Notes: generated by a model not told the origin, from the letters alone. Positions 6,268-14,022 are shown, counted from the first letter of the stretch. The stretch: DNA of 16,155 bases from an uncultured Lachnospiraceae bacterium (GCA_902803635.1 CADCQU010000069.1:1-16155); one strand, 5' to 3'. Made by a program: numbers and translations.

Positions 6268-9200
6268 ATGCGTAGACTTAAAATTGTATTCCGTAGTTGC
6301 TATATGTCTGGCCCCTCTCAGTCGGCTTCGCCGACAGCTCCCCCTGAGGGGGAGCCAAGAAGAATGAAAACAGATATCTGCCGCAGCTATACATCTGGCC
6401 CCTCTCATTCGGCTTCGCCGACAGCTCCCCCTGAGGGGGAGCCAAGAGGTAAGAGAACTTCTGGCCGCCGCTGCTCTTGCCTCTTTTCGTTCTTAATAGC
6501 TTTGGCTTTATTCCTGATCCTTCCCACGTCGCTGCAGGCGTCGGAGGTTTTTACGGACAAATTGACGGTGGAAGATACGGGTGCGGTGAAAACGAATTAT
6601 ATCGACTGGACGGCCGAAAGAGGCGAGGGGCATCCGACGATTACGTCGGGAGCCGTCTATGCGGGCAACTCGGCGAAGGGCAGCGGGAATGGCGGGATTC
6701 AGCTGCGAAGCAAAGGCCAGTCGGGGATCATCACCACCGGTTCGGGCGGCCGGGCGAGGAAAGTCACCGTCGCGTGGGTGAACACCTACCAGAATGACGA
6801 CCGGTATCTCGCCGTTTACGGCATCAATACCAGCTATACGTCCGTGTCCAATCTCTACACAGAAGGGATGCGCGGTGACCTGCTCGCCACGTTCAGTTAT
6901 AATGAATCCTCCTTCAGTCAGGAGGATGACGTCTATTACAGCGAGATCGAGATTACGGACGATTACAGGTACATCAGCCTCCGTTCCAGCAGCGGGGCCT
7001 TGTACCTTGCCTCCGTTTCAATTGACTGGGAGGTTTCCGGCGCAAGCCGCGTGTGGGATTGGGCGGAGGATTACAACTCCGCGACCTGCACCTTTACCGA
7101 CGATTCAGGGACGCACACCGAGGAGGCGACCGTGACAAGCGAGGTCACGAAGGAACCCACCTATATCGAGGACGGGGTTTTGACCTATACCGCAGCCGTC
7201 ACCTATGACGGCGTGCTCTACCGGGATTTGCAGACAGAGCCGATCCCACACCTTGTATTTCCGGGAACCGTTCCCTATATTGACGCGAACAAAACCCCAC
7301 AGGATTCCCCCGCGGGCACCCAACTCATCACCGGCTCCGAGAGCGAGCTGACCAGCGGCTGGTATGCCGCTGCCTCGGATACCTACGTTAACAATATTCA
7401 AATCAAGGGCGATGTGAAGATCATCCTCTGTGACGGCGTTACCATCAGCGGAGCCACAACCGCCTTCCACGTCTCCGGAAGCAGCGACAAGCTGACCTTC
7501 TACGGACAGGAAAAGGACAGCGGAGCCCTCGGCAATTCTAAATCCTACACGACGGCGGACGGTAAGGGCACGATTATCGTGTACGGCGGCTCCTTCATCA
7601 ACTGCGTACTGAGCTGTGAGAATGCAATCACCGTTAACGGCGGCAAAATTGACAGCCGCAGCGATAATGCCGGCCTATACTGCAGAAACGGAACGGTGAC
7701 CTTCAACGGGGGCGAGTTTTATTCCAGCTCATCCCCCGGCGTTTACTGCCAGAAATTTGTATACAATGGCGGAAAATTCAGAGCCGACAACTCAAGAACC
7801 GGAATTGATTGCCCCGGCAAAGACGTCACGCTCAATTGGACAAGTGAGGATGACAGCTTTTATGCCTCGCAGATTGGCTACTGGCTTTTGACCGACATTT
7901 ATAACAACACGTATATTTTTGACACGATGGACGTGACCCTGAAAAAGGATTTTATCGACAAAAACGGCAAACGGTATCCCGCCGGCAAAAACAACAGCCA
8001 TGACCTGTGGTATACCACGCTCTATCCCGCTGTTGACAAATGGCAGAGCCTGCAGAACAAGATTGATGCCTCGTCAAGCGGCGACGTCATCACCTTAAAA
8101 AGCGACATCGTTGCCGGAGCCGACAACACCGCGCTTGTGGTTCCCACGGGGAAAGAAGTCCTCACCATCGATCTCAACGGCTACAAGCTCGACCGTGGTC
8201 TTGCAAATAAAGACGCCGTCGAGGGCGGCAACGTGATTACCAACCATGCCGCGGAGCTGCACATTATTGACACAAGCGACAATAAGTCAGGCCGCATCAC
8301 CGGCGGCAACAACCTCGGCAACGGCGGCGGCATACTCAACGATACAAACACGCTCGAATTGGACGGTGTGACCGTTTCGGGGAATCGGTGCAATGGCAAC
8401 GGCGGCGGGATTTGTTCGACCCACGACGTCGTCCTGCACAATTGCAAGGTGGAGAACAATACCGCGGGCGGCAACGGCGGCGGAATCTTCACCGATACCG
8501 ACACGCTCGAATTGGACGGCGTGACCGTTTCGGGGAATCGCTGCAGCGGAAGCGGAGGAGGCATTTGTGCAAGCTTCGCCATTGTCCTGCACGATTGCAA
8601 GGTGGAGAACAATGTCGCGGACGTGAACGGCGGCGGCATATTTTGCAGCAGAAACAACGTGAACAACAAGGTTCTCATTTCCGGCTTGGTGAAGGTCACA
8701 GGCAATACGAAGTCCGACGGGTCGGCAAACAATGTCTACTTTCCTGGCAGCCAGAATTTCATATATCCGACCGACCAATTGAGCTCGGACACTCTGCTTG
8801 GGATTCGTACGTCGGTCTCGGACAAAAGGATCACGGATGGCTTGCGCGGCAAGGGTACAGCTGAGAACTTTTTCAGCGATGACAAAAACTATGCGGTTTA
8901 CCTGACAAATAGTGGAGAAGCCAGACTTGCAAAGTCGTTCGTCCTTCATTTCGATGCAAATGGCGGCAGCGGCGAGATGGAGGATCTTTCGACGCTCGAT
9001 TCCACCGTCACGATGCCCACGTGCACCTTTACCCCTCCCGAGGGCATGCGTTTCAAGGCGTGGTCGGACGGGTACGGCAACGACAACATCCAGGAGGACG
9101 AGGAGGTCAATTTGTCCAATACCGCGTATGAATACACCATCTACGCAGTTTGGGCAAAGCTCTATACAATTACGGTGGAGAACGCGAAGCATGGGACGGT

Positions 9201-10290
9201 GCTTGCAAATAAGGACGAGGCCATTGCGGGAGAGCGGGTTCGTCTCGAAGCGACGCCGGACGAAGGCTACCGGCTGGACCATTTCGTCGTTACGGACGGG
9301 GATGGGAAGCGGGTGAACGTGTACAACAGCAGCTACTTCCTGATGCCGGAGGCAAACGTCACCGTATCGGCTGAATTTATAAAAGCGCAGTTATTTGCCG
9401 CGCATAGTCTGAGCCTTGATGGAGAAATCGGTGTGAACTTCTATTTGTCTCTTACGGAACAGGAGATCGCGGACGGCGCGGAGGTTGCATTTGCCTGGAC
9501 CGTCGATGGAAAGCAAAAGACGCGGGACATTTGCCTGACTGCTAAGGACAAAACCTCCAACGGTTACAGGGCGAAGTGCCCGGTCGCGGTCGCGGAAATG
9601 ACGTACGAGATTACCGCGACGCTGACACTTGGCGGGACGGTGGCCGCGACCAATACCTATTCCGCTGCAACCTATGCAAATGTAATCCTCACCGATGCGG
9701 ACTTTCGGATGCAATTCCTTGAGGAGGCAAATGCGGAGCAGTACGACAAGCTGGTCCTTCTCGTGAAGGCGATGCTCGACTACGGGACCAAGGCCCAGCT
9801 TCGCTTCGGCCGCAATACCGAGAATCTGGCAAATGGCGGCACGGACTTCTTTTCCGAGGAAGTGACGATTCCAAATCGTGCGAGCGTTATGAACGAAGGT
9901 CTCAGCGATTGTGGCCTGGAGTATGTCGGCAGCACGGTCGTCTATCTCTCGAAAACAACGCTGCGTCACTATTACAAGATTGTGGACCCCTCCAGGTTTA
10001 CCGAGGATATCCAAAACGGGATTACCTTTGACGGAGAAACGGTCACCTACGGTGAGAAAAACGGCATGATCTACTTTGACAAGGCCGATATTGCCGCTCC
10101 GGAGCTCGACACCGAGTATGTACTTAGCATCAATGGTCACGAGTATCATTACGCGGCACTGGATTACTCGTCCCTGGCCTATGCCTCGGATACCAGGCCC
10201 TATGATGAGAGCATCACAAAGCAGCTCGCCGCGGCGGTCTACCGCTACAACCAGGCGGCCGACGCCTTCTTCGATAAGGAGGGAGCCTGA
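6268..10290 (+). CDS. Large secreted beta-helix / InlB-repeat protein with repeat-encoded N-terminus
   Basis: This 1340-aa protein probably works outside the cell; its binding partner is unknown. Order: an N-terminal extension (1-61) made largely of two ~29-residue copies of SGPSxSASPTAPPEGEPR; a signal peptide (about 62-91: basic stretch, LFSFLIALALFLILP core, SLQA before S92); a beta-sandwich-like region (93-255); a small repeat region (about 260-335); a right-handed beta-helix with GG-rich turns (about 375-880), including two 51-aa repeats (692-793); two InlB/Flg_new-type repeats (891-965, 965-1037); and a C-terminal domain I recall from clostridial surface proteins (GEIGVNFYLSL, LVKAMLDYGTKAQLRFG). 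No LPXTG, SLH or dockerin is seen. ATG 6268 is preferred to GTG 6259 because GAGAGG (6254-6259) is 8 nt upstream; ATG 6304 or 6364 are alternatives. Every possible start lies before or between the repeat copies. Confidence 0.88.
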   Translation: MRRLKIVFRSCYMSGPSQSASPTAPPEGEPRRMKTDICRSYTSGPSHSASPTAPPEGEPRGKRTSGRRCSCLFSFLIALALFLILPTSLQASEVFTDKLTVEDTGAVKTNYIDWTAERGEGHPTITSGAVYAGNSAKGSGNGGIQLRSKGQSGIITTGSGGRARKVTVAWVNTYQNDDRYLAVYGINTSYTSVSNLYTEGMRGDLLATFSYNESSFSQEDDVYYSEIEITDDYRYISLRSSSGALYLASVSIDWEVSGASRVWDWAEDYNSATCTFTDDSGTHTEEATVTSEVTKEPTYIEDGVLTYTAAVTYDGVLYRDLQTEPIPHLVFPGTVPYIDANKTPQDSPAGTQLITGSESELTSGWYAAASDTYVNNIQIKGDVKIILCDGVTISGATTAFHVSGSSDKLTFYGQEKDSGALGNSKSYTTADGKGTIIVYGGSFINCVLSCENAITVNGGKIDSRSDNAGLYCRNGTVTFNGGEFYSSSSPGVYCQKFVYNGGKFRADNSRTGIDCPGKDVTLNWTSEDDSFYASQIGYWLLTDIYNNTYIFDTMDVTLKKDFIDKNGKRYPAGKNNSHDLWYTTLYPAVDKWQSLQNKIDASSSGDVITLKSDIVAGADNTALVVPTGKEVLTIDLNGYKLDRGLANKDAVEGGNVITNHAAELHIIDTSDNKSGRITGGNNLGNGGGILNDTNTLELDGVTVSGNRCNGNGGGICSTHDVVLHNCKVENNTAGGNGGGIFTDTDTLELDGVTVSGNRCSGSGGGICASFAIVLHDCKVENNVADVNGGGIFCSRNNVNNKVLISGLVKVTGNTKSDGSANNVYFPGSQNFIYPTDQLSSDTLLGIRTSVSDKRITDGLRGKGTAENFFSDDKNYAVYLTNSGEARLAKSFVLHFDANGGSGEMEDLSTLDSTVTMPTCTFTPPEGMRFKAWSDGYGNDNIQEDEEVNLSNTAYEYTIYAVWAKLYTITVENAKHGTVLANKDEAIAGERVRLEATPDEGYRLDHFVVTDGDGKRVNVYNSSYFLMPEANVTVSAEFIKAQLFAAHSLSLDGEIGVNFYLSLTEQEIADGAEVAFAWTVDGKQKTRDICLTAKDKTSNGYRAKCPVAVAEMTYEITATLTLGGTVAATNTYSAATYANVILTDADFRMQFLEEANAEQYDKLVLLVKAMLDYGTKAQLRFGRNTENLANGGTDFFSEEVTIPNRASVMNEGLSDCGLEYVGSTVVYLSKTTLRHYYKIVDPSRFTEDIQNGITFDGETVTYGEKNGMIYFDKADIAAPELDTEYVLSINGHEYHYAALDYSSLAYASDTRPYDESITKQLAAAVYRYNQAADAFFDKEGA
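6312..6354 (+). repeat. Two-hairpin repeat, copy 5, in frame inside a coding region
   Basis: The core is identical in both stems to the copies near 1 kb, with second loop TGA. It is preceded by the related lead CCGTAGTTGCTATATGTCTGG and followed by CCAAGA. In the frame of the secreted protein it encodes PSQSASPTAPPEGEP. GGGGGAG at the end (6348-6354) lies 9 nt before ATG 6364 and could act as a ribosome binding site, although it is within a stem. Confidence 0.9.
6399..6441 (+). repeat. Two-hairpin repeat, copy 6, in frame inside a coding region
   Basis: It starts exactly 87 bp (29 codons) after copy 5, so it keeps the same frame and encodes PSHSASPTAPPEGEP. The first stem has one changed base (ATTCGGC instead of AGTCGGC), which opens its outer pair; the second hairpin is intact with loop TGA. 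It is followed by CCAAGAGG and then the signal peptide codons. Confidence 0.9.
8341..8646 (+). repeat. Two tandem 153-bp (51-aa) coding repeats in the beta-helix region
   Basis: Unit 1 (8341-8493) and unit 2 (8494-8646) both encode TLELDGVTVSGNRC, then a GGGIC turn, then CKVENN and an NGGGI turn. Identity at DNA level is high in the strand-coding parts (GAATTGGACGG, GACCGTTTCGGGGAATCG, TGCAAGGTGGAGAACAAT) and lower in the turns. This is typical of rung duplication in right-handed beta-helix adhesin-like proteins. Confidence 0.85.
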
Positions 10291-10294
10291 CAAA

Positions 10295-10420
10295 ATGAAT
10301 AAGGAAAAGTACGAACGTATTGAATGGGAAGTCGTACGGTTCGAGGCGGAGGACATTCTTTCGACCTCCCCCTTCGATCCGGATGAATATGAGGATGATA
10401 TTTTGAATCAGAATGGCTAG
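10295..10420 (+). CDS. Small acidic peptide (41 aa), translationally coupled to the secreted protein
   Basis: The peptide starts MNKEKYERIEWEVVRFEAED and continues ILSTSPFDPDEYEDDILNQNG. It has a basic start, a central (E)xxVxxFxAEDIxxTS motif and a very acidic tail, with no cysteine and no membrane segment. I recall similar short Clostridia proteins carrying an F-x-A-E-D-[VI]-x-x-T-S motif, annotated only as hypothetical. The start at 10295 is fixed by an excellent AAGGAGGGAG (10276-10285) inside the end of the upstream gene, and the ATG is 4 bp after that gene's stop, so translation is likely coupled. The GNAT gene starts 27 bp downstream. The function is unknown; a chaperone, a leader-type precursor or a stand-alone factor are all possible. 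Confidence 0.8.
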   Translation: MNKEKYERIEWEVVRFEAEDILSTSPFDPDEYEDDILNQNG

Positions 10421-10447
10421 GACAAGAACATAGAAAGGACAGATACT

Positions 10448-11185
10448 ATGCATGATATTCTTTGCCGACAGATGGCGGTTGATTTTTGTTGCACGGAGGA
10501 GGCCGTCCGGGGACGGGAGAACTGCTTTACGGAGCACCAGTTTTTGGAAGGGCGGCGGAGGTTTCACGAGGGGCAGGAGTGCTACCTCAAAATCGCCGTG
10601 ATCGGCGGAAAGCTCCTATTTTGCGGACGGAAAGACATTTTGGAATGGTGCCGGGCGAACTATGCGAAGGACGGTTCGGAGTGGTTTCTGGAGGCGAAGA
10701 ACGTCCGGAGGCTCAACGACCGGGTGCACGGGGATGGCTACCGGATTTCTTTCTTGCACCCGTTCTATATCGCCGAGAAGGCCACCGAAGTCACGTACGA
10801 AGGCTATAACATTTGCTGGTACGAGAGGGAGGACATCGAACAGTTCCGGGGGGACAACCGATTTGACGAGGCCTATTCCTTCCAGGAGAGCGCGCCGGAC
10901 GTGCTCGGCATCTCGGCGGTGCGCGGCGGAGAAATCCTCGGCATGGCCGGGGCCAGCGCGGACAGCCCGGACATGTGGCAGATCGGAATCAACGTGATGC
11001 AAGGGCACGAGGGCCTTGGCATCGGCTCGACGCTGGTCTCGCTCCTTAAAAACGAGCTTTTGGCAAGGGGCAAGCTCCCCTACTACGGGACCGGCTTCGC
11101 GCACCTCGCATCCCAAAGGCTCGCCCTCTCCGCCGGCTTCCACCCTGCGTGGGTTGAGATGTCAACGGAGAAGATGGGGGGATAA
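10448..11185 (+). CDS. GNAT-family N-acetyltransferase
   Basis: This 245-aa protein has a C-terminal GNAT fold: IGINVMQGHEGLGIGSTLV (179-197) is the beta4/acetyl-CoA pyrophosphate-binding loop with Q/H-x-x-G-x-G-x-G character (G189, G191, G193), followed by the LASQRLALSAGF helix-turn near the end. The N-terminal ~140 residues (QMAVDFCCTEE, GRRRFHEGQECYLK, EWCRANYA, RRLNDR) match a clostridial GNAT subfamily that I recall as common and uncharacterised, so the acceptor cannot be named. The ATG at 10448 has GAAAGGA about 8 nt upstream. It is the last gene before the terminator at 11246-11282 and is probably co-transcribed with the 41-aa peptide gene. Because this subfamily is widespread, the neighbourhood does not prove that it acts on the peptide or the secreted protein. 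Confidence 0.88.
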   Translation: MHDILCRQMAVDFCCTEEAVRGRENCFTEHQFLEGRRRFHEGQECYLKIAVIGGKLLFCGRKDILEWCRANYAKDGSEWFLEAKNVRRLNDRVHGDGYRISFLHPFYIAEKATEVTYEGYNICWYEREDIEQFRGDNRFDEAYSFQESAPDVLGISAVRGGEILGMAGASADSPDMWQIGINVMQGHEGLGIGSTLVSLLKNELLARGKLPYYGTGFAHLASQRLALSAGFHPAWVEMSTEKMGG

Positions 11186-11245
11186 TGATCGGTGCGGGAG
11201 TCCATCCGACCTTGATGCGATTGCTACGCATATTTATAGGGAGGC

Positions 11246-11282
11246 GGCGACAGGAGATACCCTCCGTTGTCGCCTCTTTTTT
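11246..11282 (+). terminator. Rho-independent terminator after the GNAT gene
   Basis: Stem GGCGACA (11246-11252) pairs with TGTCGCC (11268-11274). An inner GGAG/CTCC extension closes the loop, and six T follow at 11277-11282. It ends the aminopeptidase-to-GNAT run. Confidence 0.85.
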
Positions 11283-11353
11283 GATATTATTTTACCATTT
11301 TGTTTCTCGCAGAAGGACATAGCTTTTAGGAAAATTTATGGGGGACCTTATTG

Positions 11354-12490
11354 ATGAGCATTCTTGAACGTATTAAAAGACGATTTTCCATACCAAAAGA
11401 CGAGAAGACATTGATCTGGCGCGAAGCATCTGCCGAATCAGATGCCTACTATCCATATTGTCCCCGGTGCGAGGCGAATCTTTCCCTACAGGAGGGATAC
11501 AGGAAAGATTTGCCGTACTGGATTTGCAAGGGATGTGGCGAGATGCTGATCAACCCTCACGTAAAAGCCGATGATAACGTTGCGTGGATTTGTGACCGTT
11601 GCGGGGCCATGCTGAACATACAGAGCGGGTTTGAAAATACGGTAGGTCGATGGAAGTGTACAGAATGCGGGTTTGTAAATGAAATAAGCCTACATGAAAT
11701 CTACGCTTCGGAGGCGGAGTATCAGGCGGATGTTCGAAATCCTTATCGGGGCTTGCCGGATGCGGACGCGCTTGCGCTTTCGTTGTATCAGGAGCTGACA
11801 CTTATCGACGGGAGGCCGGATATCCTCCTCGTGAGGCAAATGGAGACTGGAAAGCTCCGTGTCAAGAAGCTTCTTGCCACCTTCAACCGCAGTATTTATG
11901 AGCATCTCAGGGAAAATCCTGTGTCAGGAATGCCTCGCATCTATGAATTGTACGAGAGCAGGAACTGCCTGATCGTGTTGGAAGAATATATCGAAGGCCG
12001 GACGCTCACGGAAATTCTTGAAAACGGAGCTGTATCACAGGAAATGGCCATATATATCGCGCTTGCCATTTGTAAAATCCTGCATAGTCTTCAAATCCTG
12101 CCGACCCCCATCATCCACAGGGATATCAAGCCTTCCAATATTATCATCACGCCAACAAAGGAGGTTTTTCTGTTGGACATGAATGTGGCCAAATGGTATG
12201 ATCCTGACAAGAAGGACGATACCAGCTACATGGGAACGAGATACTATGCCGCGCCGGAGCAGGCCGGATATGGGCTGTCGGCATCCTCCCTTAAAACCGA
12301 CGTCTATGCGGTCGGCGTTCTAATCAATGTCATGCTCACCCGTAAGTTTCCCAAGGAGGAGGCGGCAAATGGAGCGATTTGGGAGATTATACAGAAGTGT
12401 ATCCGTTTGGATGCCGAGGAGAGGTACAGTGTTTCGGAATTGATCGAGGCTCTTTTGCATTTGCAGAAGGAGGCAAATGGAGTAAGTTAA
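11354..12490 (+). CDS. Cytosolic Hanks-type Ser/Thr protein kinase with two N-terminal zinc ribbons
   Basis: This 378-aa protein probably phosphorylates Ser/Thr on protein partners. Two zinc ribbons lead: C36-x2-C39...C58-x2-C61 and C80-x2-C83...C102-x2-C105. The kinase domain (about 150-375) keeps the ATP lysine in RVKKL (K172), the catalytic loop HRDIKPSN (D257, N262), the Mg aspartate D275 and AAPEQ at the end of the activation segment. DFG is DMN (275-277), and a normal glycine-rich loop is not visible before K172. No transmembrane segment or PASTA domain follows, unlike PknB/PrkC. ATG 11354 has GGGGGA 8 nt upstream; a TTG directly before it is the alternative. It follows a terminator and precedes the HTH-like gene by 21 bp, so the two likely form an operon. 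The zinc ribbons may be a ligand- or redox-sensing input, which is inference. Confidence 0.9.
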   Translation: MSILERIKRRFSIPKDEKTLIWREASAESDAYYPYCPRCEANLSLQEGYRKDLPYWICKGCGEMLINPHVKADDNVAWICDRCGAMLNIQSGFENTVGRWKCTECGFVNEISLHEIYASEAEYQADVRNPYRGLPDADALALSLYQELTLIDGRPDILLVRQMETGKLRVKKLLATFNRSIYEHLRENPVSGMPRIYELYESRNCLIVLEEYIEGRTLTEILENGAVSQEMAIYIALAICKILHSLQILPTPIIHRDIKPSNIIITPTKEVFLLDMNVAKWYDPDKKDDTSYMGTRYYAAPEQAGYGLSASSLKTDVYAVGVLINVMLTRKFPKEEAANGAIWEIIQKCIRLDAEERYSVSELIEALLHLQKEANGVS

Positions 12491-12511
12491 AACTCGAACT
12501 GAGGGATGAAA

Positions 12512-12970
12512 ATGGAAAAGAAACCAACGGACGAATTGAATGAGATTCTTGAAAATACAAAGCCGGAACAGGTGGGGGCGTATTTTCAGGACAATAGGAA
12601 ATTTCTGGTCGAAAACAGAAAATCGTTTTATACGTATTTTACGGATATTCTGGCCGAAAAGAGGATTAAATTGAATTACGTCTATTCCTTTGCGGACGTG
12701 TCGGAGTCGTATGGCGGGCAGATTGTGCGGATGGAAAAGCATACAAAAAATAGAGACTTGATTCTTCGGCTCTGCATCGCGGGGCATTTGTCGTTGGACG
12801 AGACAAATCGGGCCCTGAAGCTGTACGGTATGCGCGAGCTTTATGCCAAGGACAAACGGGACGTAATTCTCATTGTGGCCATCAACAACAGAATCTACCA
12901 GCTTGCTGAGATAGATGATCTGCTTCAGGAAAATGGGTTTGCCGGGCTGATAAAAAATGAGGAGAACTGA
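12512..12970 (+). CDS. Small HTH-like (degenerate XRE-type) partner of the kinase
   Basis: This 152-aa protein has an acidic helical N-terminus (1-35) and then a region with the pattern of a clostridial HTH family: a Y-x-Y-x-F-A turn, NRDLILRLCIAGHLSLDETN, then LKLYGMRELYAKDKRDVILIV and LAEIDDLLQENGF. In that family I recall 'PSRDKLLALAFGMxLSLEEtQxLLKxAGxxPLYPRxKRDAxIIFAL' near Ser/Thr kinases. The canonical recognition helix looks degenerate, so DNA binding is doubtful and it may be a kinase substrate or adaptor. ATG 12512 is preferred over ATG 12506 because GAGGG (12501-12505) directly abuts the latter and is 6 nt from the former. It ends at a clear terminator. Confidence 0.75.
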   Translation: MEKKPTDELNEILENTKPEQVGAYFQDNRKFLVENRKSFYTYFTDILAEKRIKLNYVYSFADVSESYGGQIVRMEKHTKNRDLILRLCIAGHLSLDETNRALKLYGMRELYAKDKRDVILIVAINNRIYQLAEIDDLLQENGFAGLIKNEEN

Positions 12971-12991
12971 TTCTTCTAAAGCCTCCAATTT

Positions 12992-13022
12992 CCCTACCAT
13001 TTTGGTGGGGATTCTTGTTTTT
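12992..13022 (+). terminator. Rho-independent terminator after the kinase operon
   Basis: CCCTACCA (12992-12999) pairs with TGGTGGGG (13003-13010), with one G-T wobble and a TTT loop. The tail ATTCTTGTTTTT follows. Confidence 0.8.
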
Positions 13023-13028
13023 GTGACA

Positions 13029-13037
13029 TGGTAGAAT
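13029..13037 (+). promoter_or_regulatory. Possible extended -10 promoter for the lipoprotein gene
   Basis: TGGTAGAAT has the TGn extension and five of six bases of TATAAT. No good -35 lies 16-18 bp upstream because that space is the preceding terminator. TTGTGA (13021) with TTAATA (13045) at 18-bp spacing is an alternative. The gene starts about 60 bp downstream behind AAGGAGG. Confidence 0.35.
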
Positions 13038-13095
13038 ATAGACATTAATATAAAAAGTTGCTTGAATTCACCTGTAAAAACAAGGAGGACTCGTT

Positions 13096-13815
13096 ATGAA
13101 AAGAATCCCTTTCTTAGCTCTCATTTTTCTTATGGTTTTTAGTTTCACGGCTTGCGATCGAAAGACTGATGTCGGAAGCATACAATCCTCCGTGCCAACC
13201 CGGAACGAAGAAGTGAAAGAAGCATCTACCGTATCAAAAAGCGAAAAAGAGTCATTCACAGAAGAGAAATCCTCTATCGCGAACATCTCCTCCGCTACAG
13301 GCGAATCCTTTTTGGAAGAGGACACCTCATTTTCCGAAGCTTCCATCAAAACGGAGAGTCGCTCTGCAACAGCTATTTCATCTGTGGTTGATGTATCCTC
13401 TGTAGCAGGAGATACCACGGATATAGAGAATCCCGATGAAATGACTTCTTCCTCTGCAACAGATACTTCAAGGAAGACAGAGCAACCGAAGAAGAGCAAG
13501 AAGCCGAAGAAAAAAGCATCCCTGACACCCACGCAAGAAAAAAGTAACGGCATCCGTCCGGAATTTCAGAAAGCGATGGACGAGTACGTTGCCTTCTTTG
13601 AAGAATACTGTGCGTTTCTTAAGGTTTATTCCACATCGGAGAATCCTGCTGCCTTGCTGGCTCAATACACGCAATACATGAACCAATATGCAACCATGCT
13701 GGAATCTTTTGAGGCGATGGATGATAAAGAAATGAACACAGCAGAGCTTAAGCTTTATATCGAAACAAACGCAAAGGTTCAGGAAATGTTGTTAGAGGCG
13801 ATGGCATACACATGA
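13096..13815 (+). CDS. Lipoprotein with Ser/Thr/Glu-rich stalk and DUF6591-like C-terminal domain
   Basis: This 239-aa protein is probably anchored to the outer face of the membrane. MKRIPFLALIFLMVFSFTAC is a lipoprotein signal with C20 as the lipidation site (lipobox FTAC, slightly non-canonical at -3). Residues 21-130 are low-complexity Ser/Thr/Glu/Asp-rich, and 131-145 is a Lys/Pro-rich hinge. The C-terminal helical domain (152-239) begins GIRPEFQKAMDEYVAFFEEY and includes LLAQYTQYMNQYATMLE and a final helix. This pattern matches what I recall as DUF6591, a domain of clostridial lipoproteins without known function. AAGGAGGA lies about 8 nt before the ATG. A terminator follows immediately, so it is probably monocistronic. 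The lipoprotein call is strong; the domain name is from memory. Confidence 0.85.
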   Translation: MKRIPFLALIFLMVFSFTACDRKTDVGSIQSSVPTRNEEVKEASTVSKSEKESFTEEKSSIANISSATGESFLEEDTSFSEASIKTESRSATAISSVVDVSSVAGDTTDIENPDEMTSSSATDTSRKTEQPKKSKKPKKKASLTPTQEKSNGIRPEFQKAMDEYVAFFEEYCAFLKVYSTSENPAALLAQYTQYMNQYATMLESFEAMDDKEMNTAELKLYIETNAKVQEMLLEAMAYT

Positions 13816-13821
13816 CGAAGG

Positions 13822-13847
13822 CAGGGGGGATAACCCCCTGTCTTTTT
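13822..13847 (+). terminator. Rho-independent terminator after the lipoprotein gene
   Basis: A perfect CAGGGGG (13822-13828) / CCCCCTG (13834-13840) stem with loop GATAA is followed by TCTTTTTC. Confidence 0.88.
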
Positions 13848-13963
13848 CAGCACCAGAATGACATACGACTGCTGCGCTCGCGACGAACAGAAGATATGTG
13901 TACATGAACTACTTGATAGCGACATTAGCAAAACATTTCCATGTTTACTTTTCATAGTCTTTC

Positions 13964-13992
13964 TTGACCTAACGATGAATACGTGGGATAAT
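13964..13992 (+). promoter_or_regulatory. Near-consensus sigma-A promoter for the 355-aa protein gene
   Basis: TTGACC (13964-13969), a 17-bp spacer, and GATAAT (13987-13992): five of six matches at each box with optimal spacing. The start codon lies about 30 bp downstream of the -10, giving a short leader with its own ribosome binding site. Confidence 0.8.
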
Positions 13993-14022
13993 AGACTATA
14001 TTCATGAAATAGAGGTGATGCA

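Noticed and set aside
8287..9282. Long minus-strand open frame (331 codons) inside the secreted protein gene
   Set aside because: It is a shadow frame of a biased plus-strand gene, with low-complexity Val/Ala/Arg-rich translation, no ribosome binding site and no domain.
10150..10290. Search for an LPXTG, SLH or other cell-wall anchor at the end of the secreted protein
   Set aside because: No LPXTG-hydrophobic-basic tail or SLH motif is present; the protein ends QAADAFFDKEGA, so anchoring is not claimed.
9391..10356. Minus-strand open frame of 321 codons
   Set aside because: It is antisense to the conserved C-terminal domain of the secreted protein and spans the 41-aa gene; nothing in it looks protein-like.
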